DNA of 38,286 bases from contig JAILMY010000230.1 in assembly GCA_024692165.1 (NCBI GenBank), forward strand, positions 1-38,286. The letters are read 5' to 3'. The position numbers and the translations under genes were made by a program. The notes under the pieces were generated by a model that was not told the origin of the DNA, made no database searches, and saw only the letters and a program-made list of their open reading frames with translations. Source of the DNA: Butyrivibrio sp. (GTDB lineage: Bacteria; Bacillota; Clostridia; Lachnospirales; Lachnospiraceae). Below are positions 8,686 through 17,432 of the stretch, piece after piece. Every line of letters starts with the position of its first letter. Positions within the stretch are counted from its first letter, which is position 1.

Positions 8686-9689
8686 TATTTATCCTCTTCA
8701 ATTCCATATGCAAGAGCTTTGTACTGATCTTCCTTGATGATCTTGGCAAGGCCTAAAGCTCCGCTTCCAATAGGATTCTCAGCGATATTTACATTCAGTC
8801 CTACTCCGTTTGACAATCTCTGAGCAAGGTGTACAACCTGTGATGCACCACCTGTAAGATAAAGTCCATGCTTAAAGATATCAGCAGCAAGTTCCGGAGG
8901 AGTCTTCTCAAGAGCAGCCTTGATGTTATCAAGGATTGCATCGAAGTTCTCAACCAGCGCCTGATTGAGGATCTCTGTAGGAATCTTTCTCTCAACAGGA
9001 AGTCCGGTTACGATATCTCTTCCGTAAACTACAGCATCCTTGCCTTCCTTCTCAAGCTCCTTGAGAGAGATCTTTACATTCTCTGAGGTCTTCTCGCCGA
9101 TAAGAAGTCCGAATTCCTTACGAATTACGTTTCTGATGGATTCATCAAACTTCTTGCCGCCAACCTTAATAAGCTTACTTACAACAATTCCGCGAAGGGA
9201 AAGGATTGAAATTTCTGTTGTATCATATCCAACGTCAACTACGAGAACACCCTGGGAGTTCATAACGTCGACGTTCATTCCAAGGCCATCTGCCAAAGGC
9301 TTTTTAACCATCATGATCTTCTTGGCCTTGATGCCTGCGTCATTGATAAGATCGTGGAACGCTCTTCTCTCAACCTCTGTTACATCCTTAGGAACAGCTA
9401 TATAAACCTCACAAGGCTTAACTGAACCCTTCATCTGGTCAGTCACAAAGAGCTTAACCAGAGTCTCCATGTGCTCGATATCAGCAATAACGCCGCTGTT
9501 AAGCGGATAAGTAATCTTAATCTTATCGGGTGCCTTCTCATACATCTCATATGCTGAGTTGCCATAGGCGAAAACATTAGTCTTGTTCTCAATGGCGATC
9601 ATATTCTTCTCAACTGTAAGAGAATCCTCATCCTTGTTATAAATCTTGATATTGCTTGTTCCAAGATCAATTCCAAATATATTAGCCAA
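8685..9689 (-). CDS. mreB: MreB, actin-like rod-shape protein
   Basis: This is the cytoplasmic actin homologue that forms membrane-bound filaments and directs side-wall synthesis. The 334-residue protein shows the actin phosphate-1 motif (FGIDLGTSNIKIY), phosphate-2 (VVDVGYDTTEISILSLRG) and an adenosine motif (LYLTGGASQV). The start codon is TTG (TTG GCT AAT), with AAGGAGG five bases upstream; no ATG fits better. It is the first gene of the elongasome operon, with promoter at 9766-9793. The sequence is more divergent than typical MreB (GTSNIKIY, where MreB/Mbl usually has GTANTLVY), so it might be an Mbl or MreBH-type paralogue, but linkage to mreCD favours MreB. Confidence 0.92.
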   Translation of the reverse strand: MANIFGIDLGTSNIKIYNKDEDSLTVEKNMIAIENKTNVFAYGNSAYEMYEKAPDKIKITYPLNSGVIADIEHMETLVKLFVTDQMKGSVKPCEVYIAVPKDVTEVERRAFHDLINDAGIKAKKIMMVKKPLADGLGMNVDVMNSQGVLVVDVGYDTTEISILSLRGIVVSKLIKVGGKKFDESIRNVIRKEFGLLIGEKTSENVKISLKELEKEGKDAVVYGRDIVTGLPVERKIPTEILNQALVENFDAILDNIKAALEKTPPELAADIFKHGLYLTGGASQVVHLAQRLSNGVGLNVNIAENPIGSGALGLAKIIKEDQYKALAYGIEEDK

Positions 9690-9765
9690 AACTTCCTCCT
9701 TAATGCCATAAATTCATGGACATAAAGTCCAAGAATGTAGTAATTTCTGAAAAAACCCACATTTT

Positions 9766-9793
9766 ATTATAGCATCTTTAAGGCAATAATCAA
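9766..9793 (-). promoter_or_regulatory. SigA-type promoter of the mreBCD-mrdA-rodA operon
   Basis: Read on the minus strand: -35 TTGATT (9788-9793), 16-nt spacer, -10 TATAAT (9766-9771). It sits in the 114-nt gap between carB and mreB, about 75 nt before the mreB TTG start. There is no clear terminator for carB in the same gap, so some read-through from carB is possible. Confidence 0.75.
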
Positions 9794-9803
9794 TCGGGAC
9801 CTG

Positions 9804-12800
9804 TTATTTATGATATTCCTGAAGTGAACGAACATTACCGCTTCCGTTTTTCTTAACCTCAGAGATTCCCTCTATAGCAGCTTTTCCTGCAGCTACTGTT
9901 GTTATATAAGGGATTCTTGCTTTAATTGCGGCTTTTCTTAAGTATCCGTCATCATGCTCAGCACCTTTTCCGATAGGTGTATTTATAATAAGCTGAACGT
10001 CACCGTTTTTGATTACATCCTCAACATCAGGTCTTCCGCCCTCATAGTTTTTCATGACTCTCTTGACTGAAATACCTGCTTCTGAAATGAGTTCAAAGGT
10101 CTTTCCTGTAGCATAGATTTCAAAACCATTATCAGCAAACTTCTTTGCCAGCTCTGCTGCGGCAGGCTTATCCTCCTCATTAAGGGAGATAAGTACAGCG
10201 CCTTCAAGCGGAAGTGCTGATCCTGCAGCTTCCTGAGCCTTATAAAAAGCTTCGCCGGGGTTCTTGGCAAGACCAAGAACTTCTCCTGTAGAACGCATTT
10301 CAGGTCCAAGTACAGGGTCAACCTCAGGGAACATATTGAATGGGAATACAGCCTCTTTTACGCCGTAGTAAGAAGGCTCATCCTTGCTCTTATTTGCAAT
10401 AAGCTCAGGCACAGGAGACTTTCTTCCTGTAAGCTGTGAGGTAATAATGTCTGTAGCAAGTGTTACCATTTTAATTCCGCAAACCTTTGAAACAAGCGGT
10501 ACTGTTCTTGAGGCACGAGGATTGGCCTCCAGTACATAAACCGTGTCATCCTCAATTGCATACTGCATGTTCATAAGGCCCACAACATTCATCTCAACAG
10601 CAATCTTCTTAGTATATTCCTCAATAGTCTTAAGGTGCTTCTCTGAGATATGCTTTGAAGGAACTATGCAGGCAGAATCTCCCGAATGAATTCCGGCAAG
10701 CTCTATATGCTCCATAACGGCAGGAACAAATGCCTCTTTGCCATCGCTTATGGCATCTGCTTCACATTCAAGAGCATTGTGCAGGAATCTGTCTATAAGG
10801 ATAGGTCTGTCGGGAGTAACACCAACAGCGGCGTTCATATATCCCTCCATACTCTCCTCGTCTCTTACAATTTCCATTCCTCTTCCGCCAAGTACAAAGG
10901 AAGGACGAACCATTACAGGGTAACCGATCTTAGCAGCGATTTTCTTAGCTCCCTCTACATCGGAGGCCATTCCTGATTCAGCCATAGGAATTCCAAGCTT
11001 TTCCATCATCATGCGGAACTGGTCTCTATCCTCTGCCAGGTCGATAACTTCAGGGGTAGTTCCAAGGATATTAACACCTTCCTCCTTAAGCTTAGCTGCA
11101 AGGTTAAGAGGAGTCTGTCCTCCGAACTGAGCTATAACTCCAAGAGGCTTCTCTTTTCTGTAGATCTGAAGTACATCTTCAAGAGTAAGGGGCTCGAAGT
11201 AGAGCTTATCTGATGTATCGTAGTCAGTTGATACAGTCTCTGGGTTGCAGTTAACGATAATAGTCTCAAAGCCAAGCTTTTTAAGAGCCATAGAAGCGTG
11301 TACACAGCAATAGTCAAACTCAATACCCTGTCCGATTCTGTTAGGCCCGCCTCCAAGGATCATGATCTTCTTATTATCTGAAGATGCCTTCTCTGGTTCC
11401 TCAGCAATATTCTTATAGGTTGAGTAATAGTATGCACTACCCTCTGTTCCGTAAACGTGAACCGGATCCCATTTCTCAACGATTTCTTCCTTATCACGGC
11501 TATTTCTGATATCATCCTCACTTACTCCAAGAAGCTTTGCAAGATATCTGTCTGAGAAGCCGTCCTCTTTTGCCTTGAGGAGACTTTCCTTATACGGAAC
11601 AGAATTCTTGAACTTTGTCAAAAGAGCTGTTTCCTCTTCCACAAGTTCCTTCATCTCGTCAAGGAAATAGTGCTTAACCTTAGTGATATCGAAGAGTTCC
11701 TCTACAGTTATTCCCTTTTTAAGGGCCTCGTACATGAGGAAATATCTCTCAGAAGATGCGTTTTTAAGAAGTCGAAGGAGCTCCTCTTTGGACATATCTT
11801 CATATTTCTTTATAAGACCAAGACCATATCTGTCTTTTTCAAGAGAGCGTATTGCCTTCTGGAATGCCTCCTTGAAGTTCTTACCGATACTCATAACTTC
11901 GCCTACAGCTCTCATCTGAGTTCCGAGTTTATCCTCTACACCTCTGAATTTCTCAAAGGCCCAGCGGGCAAACTTAACTACAACGTAGTCTCCGTTTGGA
12001 ACATATTTATCAAGGGTACCGAATTTTGAATCTGTAAGCTCAGCAAGAGTAAGACCTGTAGCCAGCTTTGCTGAAACAAGCGCAATAGGGAAGCCCGTTG
12101 CCTTACTGGCAAGAGCAGATGAACGTGATGTACGTGGATTGATCTCGATTACGATGATACGTCCGCTCTTAGGATCATGAGCAAACTGAACATTAGTGCC
12201 GCCGATAACACCGATGTGTTCTACGATTTTGTAAGCCTGACGCTGAAGCTCTTTCTGAAGGTCTTCAGAAATTGTCAGCATAGGTGCGGTACAGAAGGAA
12301 TCACCGGTGTGAACACCTACAGGGTCTACATTTTCAATGAAGCAGACTGTGATCATGTTGTTGTCTTTGTCGCGGACAACTTCAAGTTCCAGTTCTTCCC
12401 ATCCAAGTATGGATTCCTCAACAAGAACCTGATGGATAATGGAAGCCTGAAGCCCACGGGCGCAAACTGTCTGAAGCTCTTCTTTGTTGTAAACAAGGCC
12501 GCCGCCGGCTCCGCCCATGGTGTAGGCAGGGCGAAGAACAACAGGATAGCCAAGTTCATCTGCCTCAGCAAGAGCCTCTTCAATGCTATAGCATGCCTTG
12601 GAACGAGCCATCTCGATGCCAAGCATATCCATTGTCTTCTTGAATTCGGTACGGTCTTCACCACGCTCGATGGCATCAACCTGAACACCGATTACCTTTA
12701 CTCCATATTTATCAAGGACACCTGCTTTGTACAGCTCTGAACAAAGATTAAGACCTGACTGTCCGCCAAGGTTTGGCAAAAGGGCATCGGGTCTTTCTTT

Positions 12801-13037
12801 TTCGATAACGGCAGTAACCCTCTCGACGTTAAGAGGCTCAATGTAGGTTCTGTCTGCCATTTCAGGGTCAGTCATAATTGTTGCCGGATTAGAATTAACA
12901 AGAACAATTTCATAGCCAAGACTTCTAAGAGCCTTGCATGCCTGTGTTCCTGAATAGTCAAATTCGCAGGCCTGTCCGATGACGATAGGACCGGAACCAA
13001 TAATCAAAACCTTCTTAATATCTGTACGTTGTGCCAT
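9804..13037 (-). CDS. carB: Carbamoyl-phosphate synthase large subunit
   Basis: This enzyme makes carbamoyl phosphate from ammonia (delivered by the CarA glutaminase), bicarbonate and two ATP, feeding pyrimidine and arginine synthesis. The 1077-residue protein has the full duplicated architecture: two ATP-grasp halves (first KVLIIGSGPIVIGQACEFDYSG; second KIMILGGGPNRIGQGIEFDY at about 560), the oligomerisation region, and a C-terminal MGS-like allosteric domain (about 940 onward, FADNGFEIYATGKT). The track start includes six codons before the true ATG at 13037, which has GGAGG five bases upstream. The gene has its own promoter (13090-13118). No carA lies next to it in the window, unlike the common carAB pair. 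Confidence 0.96.
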   Translation of the reverse strand: MAQRTDIKKVLIIGSGPIVIGQACEFDYSGTQACKALRSLGYEIVLVNSNPATIMTDPEMADRTYIEPLNVERVTAVIEKERPDALLPNLGGQSGLNLCSELYKAGVLDKYGVKVIGVQVDAIERGEDRTEFKKTMDMLGIEMARSKACYSIEEALAEADELGYPVVLRPAYTMGGAGGGLVYNKEELQTVCARGLQASIIHQVLVEESILGWEELELEVVRDKDNNMITVCFIENVDPVGVHTGDSFCTAPMLTISEDLQKELQRQAYKIVEHIGVIGGTNVQFAHDPKSGRIIVIEINPRTSRSSALASKATGFPIALVSAKLATGLTLAELTDSKFGTLDKYVPNGDYVVVKFARWAFEKFRGVEDKLGTQMRAVGEVMSIGKNFKEAFQKAIRSLEKDRYGLGLIKKYEDMSKEELLRLLKNASSERYFLMYEALKKGITVEELFDITKVKHYFLDEMKELVEEETALLTKFKNSVPYKESLLKAKEDGFSDRYLAKLLGVSEDDIRNSRDKEEIVEKWDPVHVYGTEGSAYYYSTYKNIAEEPEKASSDNKKIMILGGGPNRIGQGIEFDYCCVHASMALKKLGFETIIVNCNPETVSTDYDTSDKLYFEPLTLEDVLQIYRKEKPLGVIAQFGGQTPLNLAAKLKEEGVNILGTTPEVIDLAEDRDQFRMMMEKLGIPMAESGMASDVEGAKKIAAKIGYPVMVRPSFVLGGRGMEIVRDEESMEGYMNAAVGVTPDRPILIDRFLHNALECEADAISDGKEAFVPAVMEHIELAGIHSGDSACIVPSKHISEKHLKTIEEYTKKIAVEMNVVGLMNMQYAIEDDTVYVLEANPRASRTVPLVSKVCGIKMVTLATDIITSQLTGRKSPVPELIANKSKDEPSYYGVKEAVFPFNMFPEVDPVLGPEMRSTGEVLGLAKNPGEAFYKAQEAAGSALPLEGAVLISLNEEDKPAAAELAKKFADNGFEIYATGKTFELISEAGISVKRVMKNYEGGRPDVEDVIKNGDVQLIINTPIGKGAEHDDGYLRKAAIKARIPYITTVAAGKAAIEGISEVKKNGSGNVRSLQEYHK

Positions 13038-13089
13038 GTGATCCTCCAATTTCAATATTCTTTTTTCTAATTTTGCCTAAATCTTTTAT

Positions 13090-13118
13090 ATTATAATTAC
13101 CAATTTAAAACTGCACAA
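13090..13118 (-). promoter_or_regulatory. Probable promoter of carB
   Basis: Read on the minus strand: -35 TTGTGC (13113-13118), 17-nt spacer, perfect -10 TATAAT (13090-13095). It lies about 50 nt upstream of the carB ATG and downstream of the terminator at 13135-13185. I saw no obvious PyrR or attenuator hairpin in the short leader. Confidence 0.6.
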
Positions 13119-13134
13119 GGGTAAACTGATAAAT

Positions 13135-13185
13135 TATTATAAAAAAATAGATCAGGATGTTTTTGTCTCATTTCCTGATCTATTT
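13135..13185 (-). terminator. Strong intrinsic terminator ending the glgX-like...miaA-PLP enzyme run
   Basis: A perfect 13-bp stem (AAATAGATCAGGA paired with TCCTGATCTATTT, loop 15 nt) lies directly after the PLP enzyme stop. On the minus strand it is followed by TTTTTTTATAATAAT, a good U-tract. It separates the upstream operon from the carB promoter. Confidence 0.85.
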
Positions 13186-13190
13186 CATAT

Positions 13191-14477
13191 TTATTGGATA
13201 TTAACTAACCCTGCATCCACGAGCTTTTGCAGTGTCTTAAGGATTCCAAGCTTTGCATGGGGCCATGTAAGACCCCCCTGGAAAAATACTGAATAAGGTG
13301 GCTTAATTGGGCCATCTGCTGAAAGTTCAATTGAAGAGCCTGAAACAAAGGCTCCTGCCGCCATGATAACCTGAGCATCATAACCCGGCATATCCCAAGG
13401 CTCCGGATTAACGAAGGAATCTACAGGAGCTGCAGCCTGAATACCTTCACAGAAGGCAATAACGCCTTCGGGTTTGCCAAAGGTAACAGCCTGGATAATA
13501 TCGTGTCTGTCCTCAGTGGCATTAGGGCATACCTCAAAGCCAAGCTTCTCATAAATATTGGCAGCAAAAATCGCGCCCTTAAGGGCTGATGCTGTAACAG
13601 TAGGTGAAAGGAAAAATCCCTGATAAAACTGAGGGAGAATTCCAAGAGAAGCACCTACCTCTTTTCCAAGACCCGGAGATGTGAGTCTGAATGCCGCGTT
13701 CTCAACACATTCTTTTGTTCCGGCAATATATCCGCCAATTGGAGCCAGTCCGCCGCCGGGATTCTTGATGAGAGATCCTACGACCATATCTGCACCAACG
13801 TCTGATGGCTCAATTGTTTCTACAAATTCTCCGTAGCAGTTATCTACCATGCAGATAACATCACTCTTTATGCCCTTGATAAAGGAAATAAGTTCTCCGA
13901 TTCTTGTAACAGAAAGTGTAGGTCTTGTCTGATATCCCTTGGATCTCTGGATAGTAACAAGCTTGATATTAGAATTCTCTTCCAAAGTCTTTCTGATATT
14001 GTCAAAATCAAAGCTTCCGTCAGAAAGAAGGTCAACCTGAGAATAGGTTACGCCGTATTCAGCTAAAGACCCCTTGGATGGTCTGATACCGATAACCTCT
14101 TCCAGTGTGTCATAGGGCTTTCCAACAGGGGAAAAGAGCATGTCCCCGGGGCGAAGATTACTCATAAGAGCCAGTGCCAGCGCATGGGTTCCGCAGGTAA
14201 TCTGAGGTCTTACAAGTGCATCCTCGGTATGGAAAACTGATGCATAAACTGCCTCCAGCTTCTCTCTTCCGATGTCGTTATAACCATATCCGGTGGTTCC
14301 AAGAAGGCATGCTTCGCTTACCTTATTCTCCTGCATTGCCTTAAGGACCTTAAGCTGATTGTACTCAGCATTTTCATCAATCTTTTTAAATCTTTCTTCA
14401 AGACTCTTTAAAATCTCTTTGCCAAATTCAAAAACCCTCTGTGAAATTCCTAATTCTTCGTAAATCTTACTGTTCAT
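13191..14477 (-). CDS. PLP-dependent Cys/Met-metabolism enzyme, 'aluminium resistance / methionine gamma-lyase family'
   Basis: This is a fold-type I PLP enzyme of the COG4100 (YnbB) group. The 428-residue protein contains LLGTTGYGYNDIGREKLE near the N-terminus, the cofactor-binding Asp region (VICMVDNCYGEFVE) and the likely PLP-binding lysine in VGSLIKNPGGG. Family members are labelled aluminium resistance protein or methionine gamma-lyase-like; the physiological reaction is not established, and a C-S lyase role is only inferred. It overlaps miaA by 11 nt, so it is translationally coupled and is the last gene of its operon, followed by the terminator at 13135-13185. This miaA linkage is common in Firmicutes. 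Confidence 0.88.
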   Translation of the reverse strand: MNSKIYEELGISQRVFEFGKEILKSLEERFKKIDENAEYNQLKVLKAMQENKVSEACLLGTTGYGYNDIGREKLEAVYASVFHTEDALVRPQITCGTHALALALMSNLRPGDMLFSPVGKPYDTLEEVIGIRPSKGSLAEYGVTYSQVDLLSDGSFDFDNIRKTLEENSNIKLVTIQRSKGYQTRPTLSVTRIGELISFIKGIKSDVICMVDNCYGEFVETIEPSDVGADMVVGSLIKNPGGGLAPIGGYIAGTKECVENAAFRLTSPGLGKEVGASLGILPQFYQGFFLSPTVTASALKGAIFAANIYEKLGFEVCPNATEDRHDIIQAVTFGKPEGVIAFCEGIQAAAPVDSFVNPEPWDMPGYDAQVIMAAGAFVSGSSIELSADGPIKPPYSVFFQGGLTWPHAKLGILKTLQKLVDAGLVNIQ

Positions 14478-15405
14478 AAATCCTTATCATCTCTTTCAAA
14501 ATACGTTCATCATCGTGATCAAATTCGTTTTTATCGATCCAGATCACATCTTTTTCCCTTCGAAACCAGGTAAGCTGACGCTTTGCAAAATGCCTTGTAT
14601 TGAGCTTAATAAGGTAAATTGCTCTCTCCAGGTCGTACTGCCCTTCAAGATAACCTATCATTTCTCTGTAGCCAAGGCTCTGCATACTGGTAGCAGTCTT
14701 AGGGATATTCAGCTTTTCCAGGTCCCTTACTTCTTGTTCGAGACCTTCTTCGATCATTTGATCTACTCTTTTGTCTATGCGAGAGTATAGCGTTTTTCTC
14801 TCATCTGTCAATACAAAGTATCTAAAATCGTATGGAGAAACATTCTGATGTTGCTCCTTGTTGTGCTCAGATATTGGCTTTCCGGTCTTTTTATAATATT
14901 CCAGAGCCCGGATAACTCTTTTTACATTATTCTCATGAATAATATCAGCAGAAACAGGATCTACTTTACGCAGTTCTTCGTGAAGAACATGACATCCTTC
15001 TATCTCAACTCTTTTTTCCAATTCTGTTCTGTATTCATCGTCCTCATCAGTCTCGGTAAAATCAATATCATAAAGAACTGCCTGAATATAAAAGCCCGTT
15101 CCTCCAACAAGTATTGGCACATTCCCTCTGCCTGATATTTCAGCGATCTTCTCTTTTACCAGCTTCTGGAACATGAAGACATTAAAATCTTCGGTGGGTT
15201 CAAGAAAGTCAATGAGATGATGGGGAACACCGCACATTTTCTCTTTGCTTATCTTGTCAGTACCAATATTCATGCATTTGTACACCTGCATAGAATCAGC
15301 GGAGATTATCTCTCCGCCAATTCTCTTTGCAAGCTCTATAGAAAGTTTTGATTTACCTACTGCAGTGGGGCCTGTGAGAATCACAAGCTTTTGCTTTGCA
15401 CTCAT
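14467..15405 (-). CDS. miaA: tRNA dimethylallyltransferase MiaA
   Basis: This enzyme adds a dimethylallyl group to N6 of A37 in tRNAs reading UNN codons. The 312-residue protein begins with a P-loop (LTGPTAVGKSKLS), followed by the conserved ISADSMQVYKCMNIGTDK and PHHLIDFLEP motifs and the C-terminal region WFRREKDVIWID. Its product is the substrate for MiaB, encoded four genes upstream, so both steps of ms2i6A formation are in one transcription unit. It starts 2 nt after the mutL stop and overlaps the next gene, indicating tight coupling. Confidence 0.96.
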   Translation of the reverse strand: MSAKQKLVILTGPTAVGKSKLSIELAKRIGGEIISADSMQVYKCMNIGTDKISKEKMCGVPHHLIDFLEPTEDFNVFMFQKLVKEKIAEISGRGNVPILVGGTGFYIQAVLYDIDFTETDEDDEYRTELEKRVEIEGCHVLHEELRKVDPVSADIIHENNVKRVIRALEYYKKTGKPISEHNKEQHQNVSPYDFRYFVLTDERKTLYSRIDKRVDQMIEEGLEQEVRDLEKLNIPKTATSMQSLGYREMIGYLEGQYDLERAIYLIKLNTRHFAKRQLTWFRREKDVIWIDKNEFDHDDERILKEMIRIYEQ

Positions 15406-15407
15406 AA

Positions 15408-17432
15408 TTACTCCACAACTCTCTTAAACTTCTTATCAATCTCGTATTTGCTCATGGATATGATAGTTGGTCTTCCATGAGGACAGTTATATGGGTTCTC
15501 CAGGGTAAGAAGCTCATCCAAAAGAGCTTCCATCTCTTCTTTGGTCATGGAACTGTTTCCCTTTACAGATGCCTTGCAGGCCATGCTGGCAATCTTGTAA
15601 TTTATGACGTCCGGAGTTCTTGAAAGTGAAGTCTCGTGGGTCAGCTCATCAAGAATATCAAGGAACATCTCCTTTTCATTATCACAACCAAAGAGATCTA
15701 TCGGTATAGCTCTCATGGCATACTCATGTCCGCCAAAGTTTTCAATATTAAAGCCCAGCTTCTCAAAGTACTGTCTGTAGGCCAAAAACATTTCTTCTTC
15801 CTGGGCGGACAGTGTAAGAATCACCGGAGGATTTACCATCTGTGACAGCATCTCGCCGGATTTATATCTCTTCATCATGCGCTCATAATTGACTTTCTCA
15901 TGGGCTGCATGCTGATCTACCATGAAAATCTTGTCCTTAAAGCTGATGATCCAGTAGGTACCAAATATCTGGCCCAGGATCTCATACTCTTTTACATTGT
16001 CTTTGGTGAGAACCTTTTCATCAAAAAGGTTGAGCTGCATAGGTTTTTCTACCACAATTGCATTTTGCTGCTTGATGATGGATGATGGTTTCTCGGCTTC
16101 CTTGGCCTTAGAGCCGTCGGCATCGCCAAAGATCCTTGTCCACACAGCTGACTTGTTGCTGTCTTCAATCTTTATTGGCTGCGCTGTTACGCCCTTTGCA
16201 TAAACCGGCTGATTCTCAACAATCTTGTGCTCCTCAAACCTCAGCTTTTCAAATGGTTCCGGAGCATGAGGCTTCTCTTTATCTTTATCTTCGTCATCAA
16301 AATTGATTTCGAATCTGCTCTTGTTCTTTGTGTTTACTTCACTACTTAGCTGGGAAAATTCCTTAATGCCTTCTGTTATAGCTTTTACAGACTTAGAAGC
16401 CTTAGCATCCTCCTTGGAGTCCAGCAGGGCATCCGGAATCATTTCGTTATGACTAAGCACATCCTCCACGCTTGTCCTTATAGCCTCATAGAGAATAGGC
16501 TGATTGCCGAATCTGACCTCCAGTTTGGCAGGGTGCACGTTAACATCTACCATGGCAGGATCCATCCTGATGTGCAGGATTGCAAAGGGAAACTTATGCA
16601 TCATAAGGTACTGTTTGTAGCCTTCTTCCAGAGCCTTGGAGATTATCTTGTCCTTTACGTACCTGCCGTTAACAAAGAAAATCTCGAAGTTTCTGTTGGA
16701 TCTGTTGATGGAGGGCTCACCAAGATATCCTTCTATAGTGATTCCATCCTTAGTGACGTTAATAGGTCTAACGCTTACGGAAACATCTCTTCCGTAAATC
16801 CTGTAGATAAGCTCCTTAAGGTCGCCGTTTCCTGAGGTTGAGAACTTATCATCCTTATTGTTTATGTAATGGAAGGATATGGTTGGATTATCAAGAGCCA
16901 TATGCTCCATAACATCACCGATATAGCTTCCTTCCGTCTGTGGCGTCTTCAAAAACTTCTTTCTAGCCGGGGTGTTATAGAAAATATTTCTGATGATAAA
17001 AGTTGTTCCGTCAGGAGCACCTACTTCCTCAAAGCCTTTCTCTTCCCCGCCTTCAATAGTGTATTTTATACCTGTAAGATCATCAGCGGTTTTTGTGATC
17101 ATCTCCACCTGAGCCACCGCAGAAATACTTGATAAAGCTTCTCCCCTGAATCCCAGGGAGTGAATACTGTAGAGATCGTCAATTGTCTTAAGCTTACTGG
17201 TGGCATGTCTCTTAAAGGCTTTCCTGATCTGGCTCTTTTCAATTCCAGAGCCGTTATCGGTTACCCTTATCATATCGATTCCGCCGCCCTTTATCTCAAC
17301 AGTAACTGCTGTGGCACCGGAATCTATGGCATTTTCCACCAGTTCCTTAACTATGCTGGCAGGTCTTTCTACAACTTCTCCGGCAGCAATCTGATCTATA
17401 GTATTCTTATCAAGCTCATTTATGAAGGCCAT
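15408..17432 (-). CDS. mutL: DNA mismatch repair protein MutL (endonuclease type)
   Basis: MutL couples mismatch recognition by MutS to strand incision. The 674-residue protein has a GHKL ATPase N-terminus (IAAGEVVERPASIVKELVEN, TDNGSGI, LGFRGEALSSI), a charged linker (about 340-470), and a C-terminal endonuclease domain with DQHAAHEKVNYE, ACKASVKG and CPHGRP, all present in incision-competent MutL of organisms without MutH. The track start (GTG at 17444) is replaced by the ATG at 17432, which overlaps the mutS stop as TAATG and begins MAFINELDKNTIDQI, the normal family N-terminus. It is coupled to mutS and miaA. Confidence 0.96.
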   Translation of the reverse strand: MAFINELDKNTIDQIAAGEVVERPASIVKELVENAIDSGATAVTVEIKGGGIDMIRVTDNGSGIEKSQIRKAFKRHATSKLKTIDDLYSIHSLGFRGEALSSISAVAQVEMITKTADDLTGIKYTIEGGEEKGFEEVGAPDGTTFIIRNIFYNTPARKKFLKTPQTEGSYIGDVMEHMALDNPTISFHYINNKDDKFSTSGNGDLKELIYRIYGRDVSVSVRPINVTKDGITIEGYLGEPSINRSNRNFEIFFVNGRYVKDKIISKALEEGYKQYLMMHKFPFAILHIRMDPAMVDVNVHPAKLEVRFGNQPILYEAIRTSVEDVLSHNEMIPDALLDSKEDAKASKSVKAITEGIKEFSQLSSEVNTKNKSRFEINFDDEDKDKEKPHAPEPFEKLRFEEHKIVENQPVYAKGVTAQPIKIEDSNKSAVWTRIFGDADGSKAKEAEKPSSIIKQQNAIVVEKPMQLNLFDEKVLTKDNVKEYEILGQIFGTYWIISFKDKIFMVDQHAAHEKVNYERMMKRYKSGEMLSQMVNPPVILTLSAQEEEMFLAYRQYFEKLGFNIENFGGHEYAMRAIPIDLFGCDNEKEMFLDILDELTHETSLSRTPDVINYKIASMACKASVKGNSSMTKEEMEALLDELLTLENPYNCPHGRPTIISMSKYEIDKKFKRVVE

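Noticed and set aside
12177-12740. 187-residue plus-strand ORF
   Set aside because: It lies wholly antisense to carB, whose frame is clearly real; the product has no recognisable motif and looks like a shadow.
13056-13190. Pyrimidine attenuator or riboswitch before carB
   Set aside because: The only strong hairpin is the terminator of the upstream operon, lying upstream of the carB promoter; the short carB leader shows no paired hairpins.
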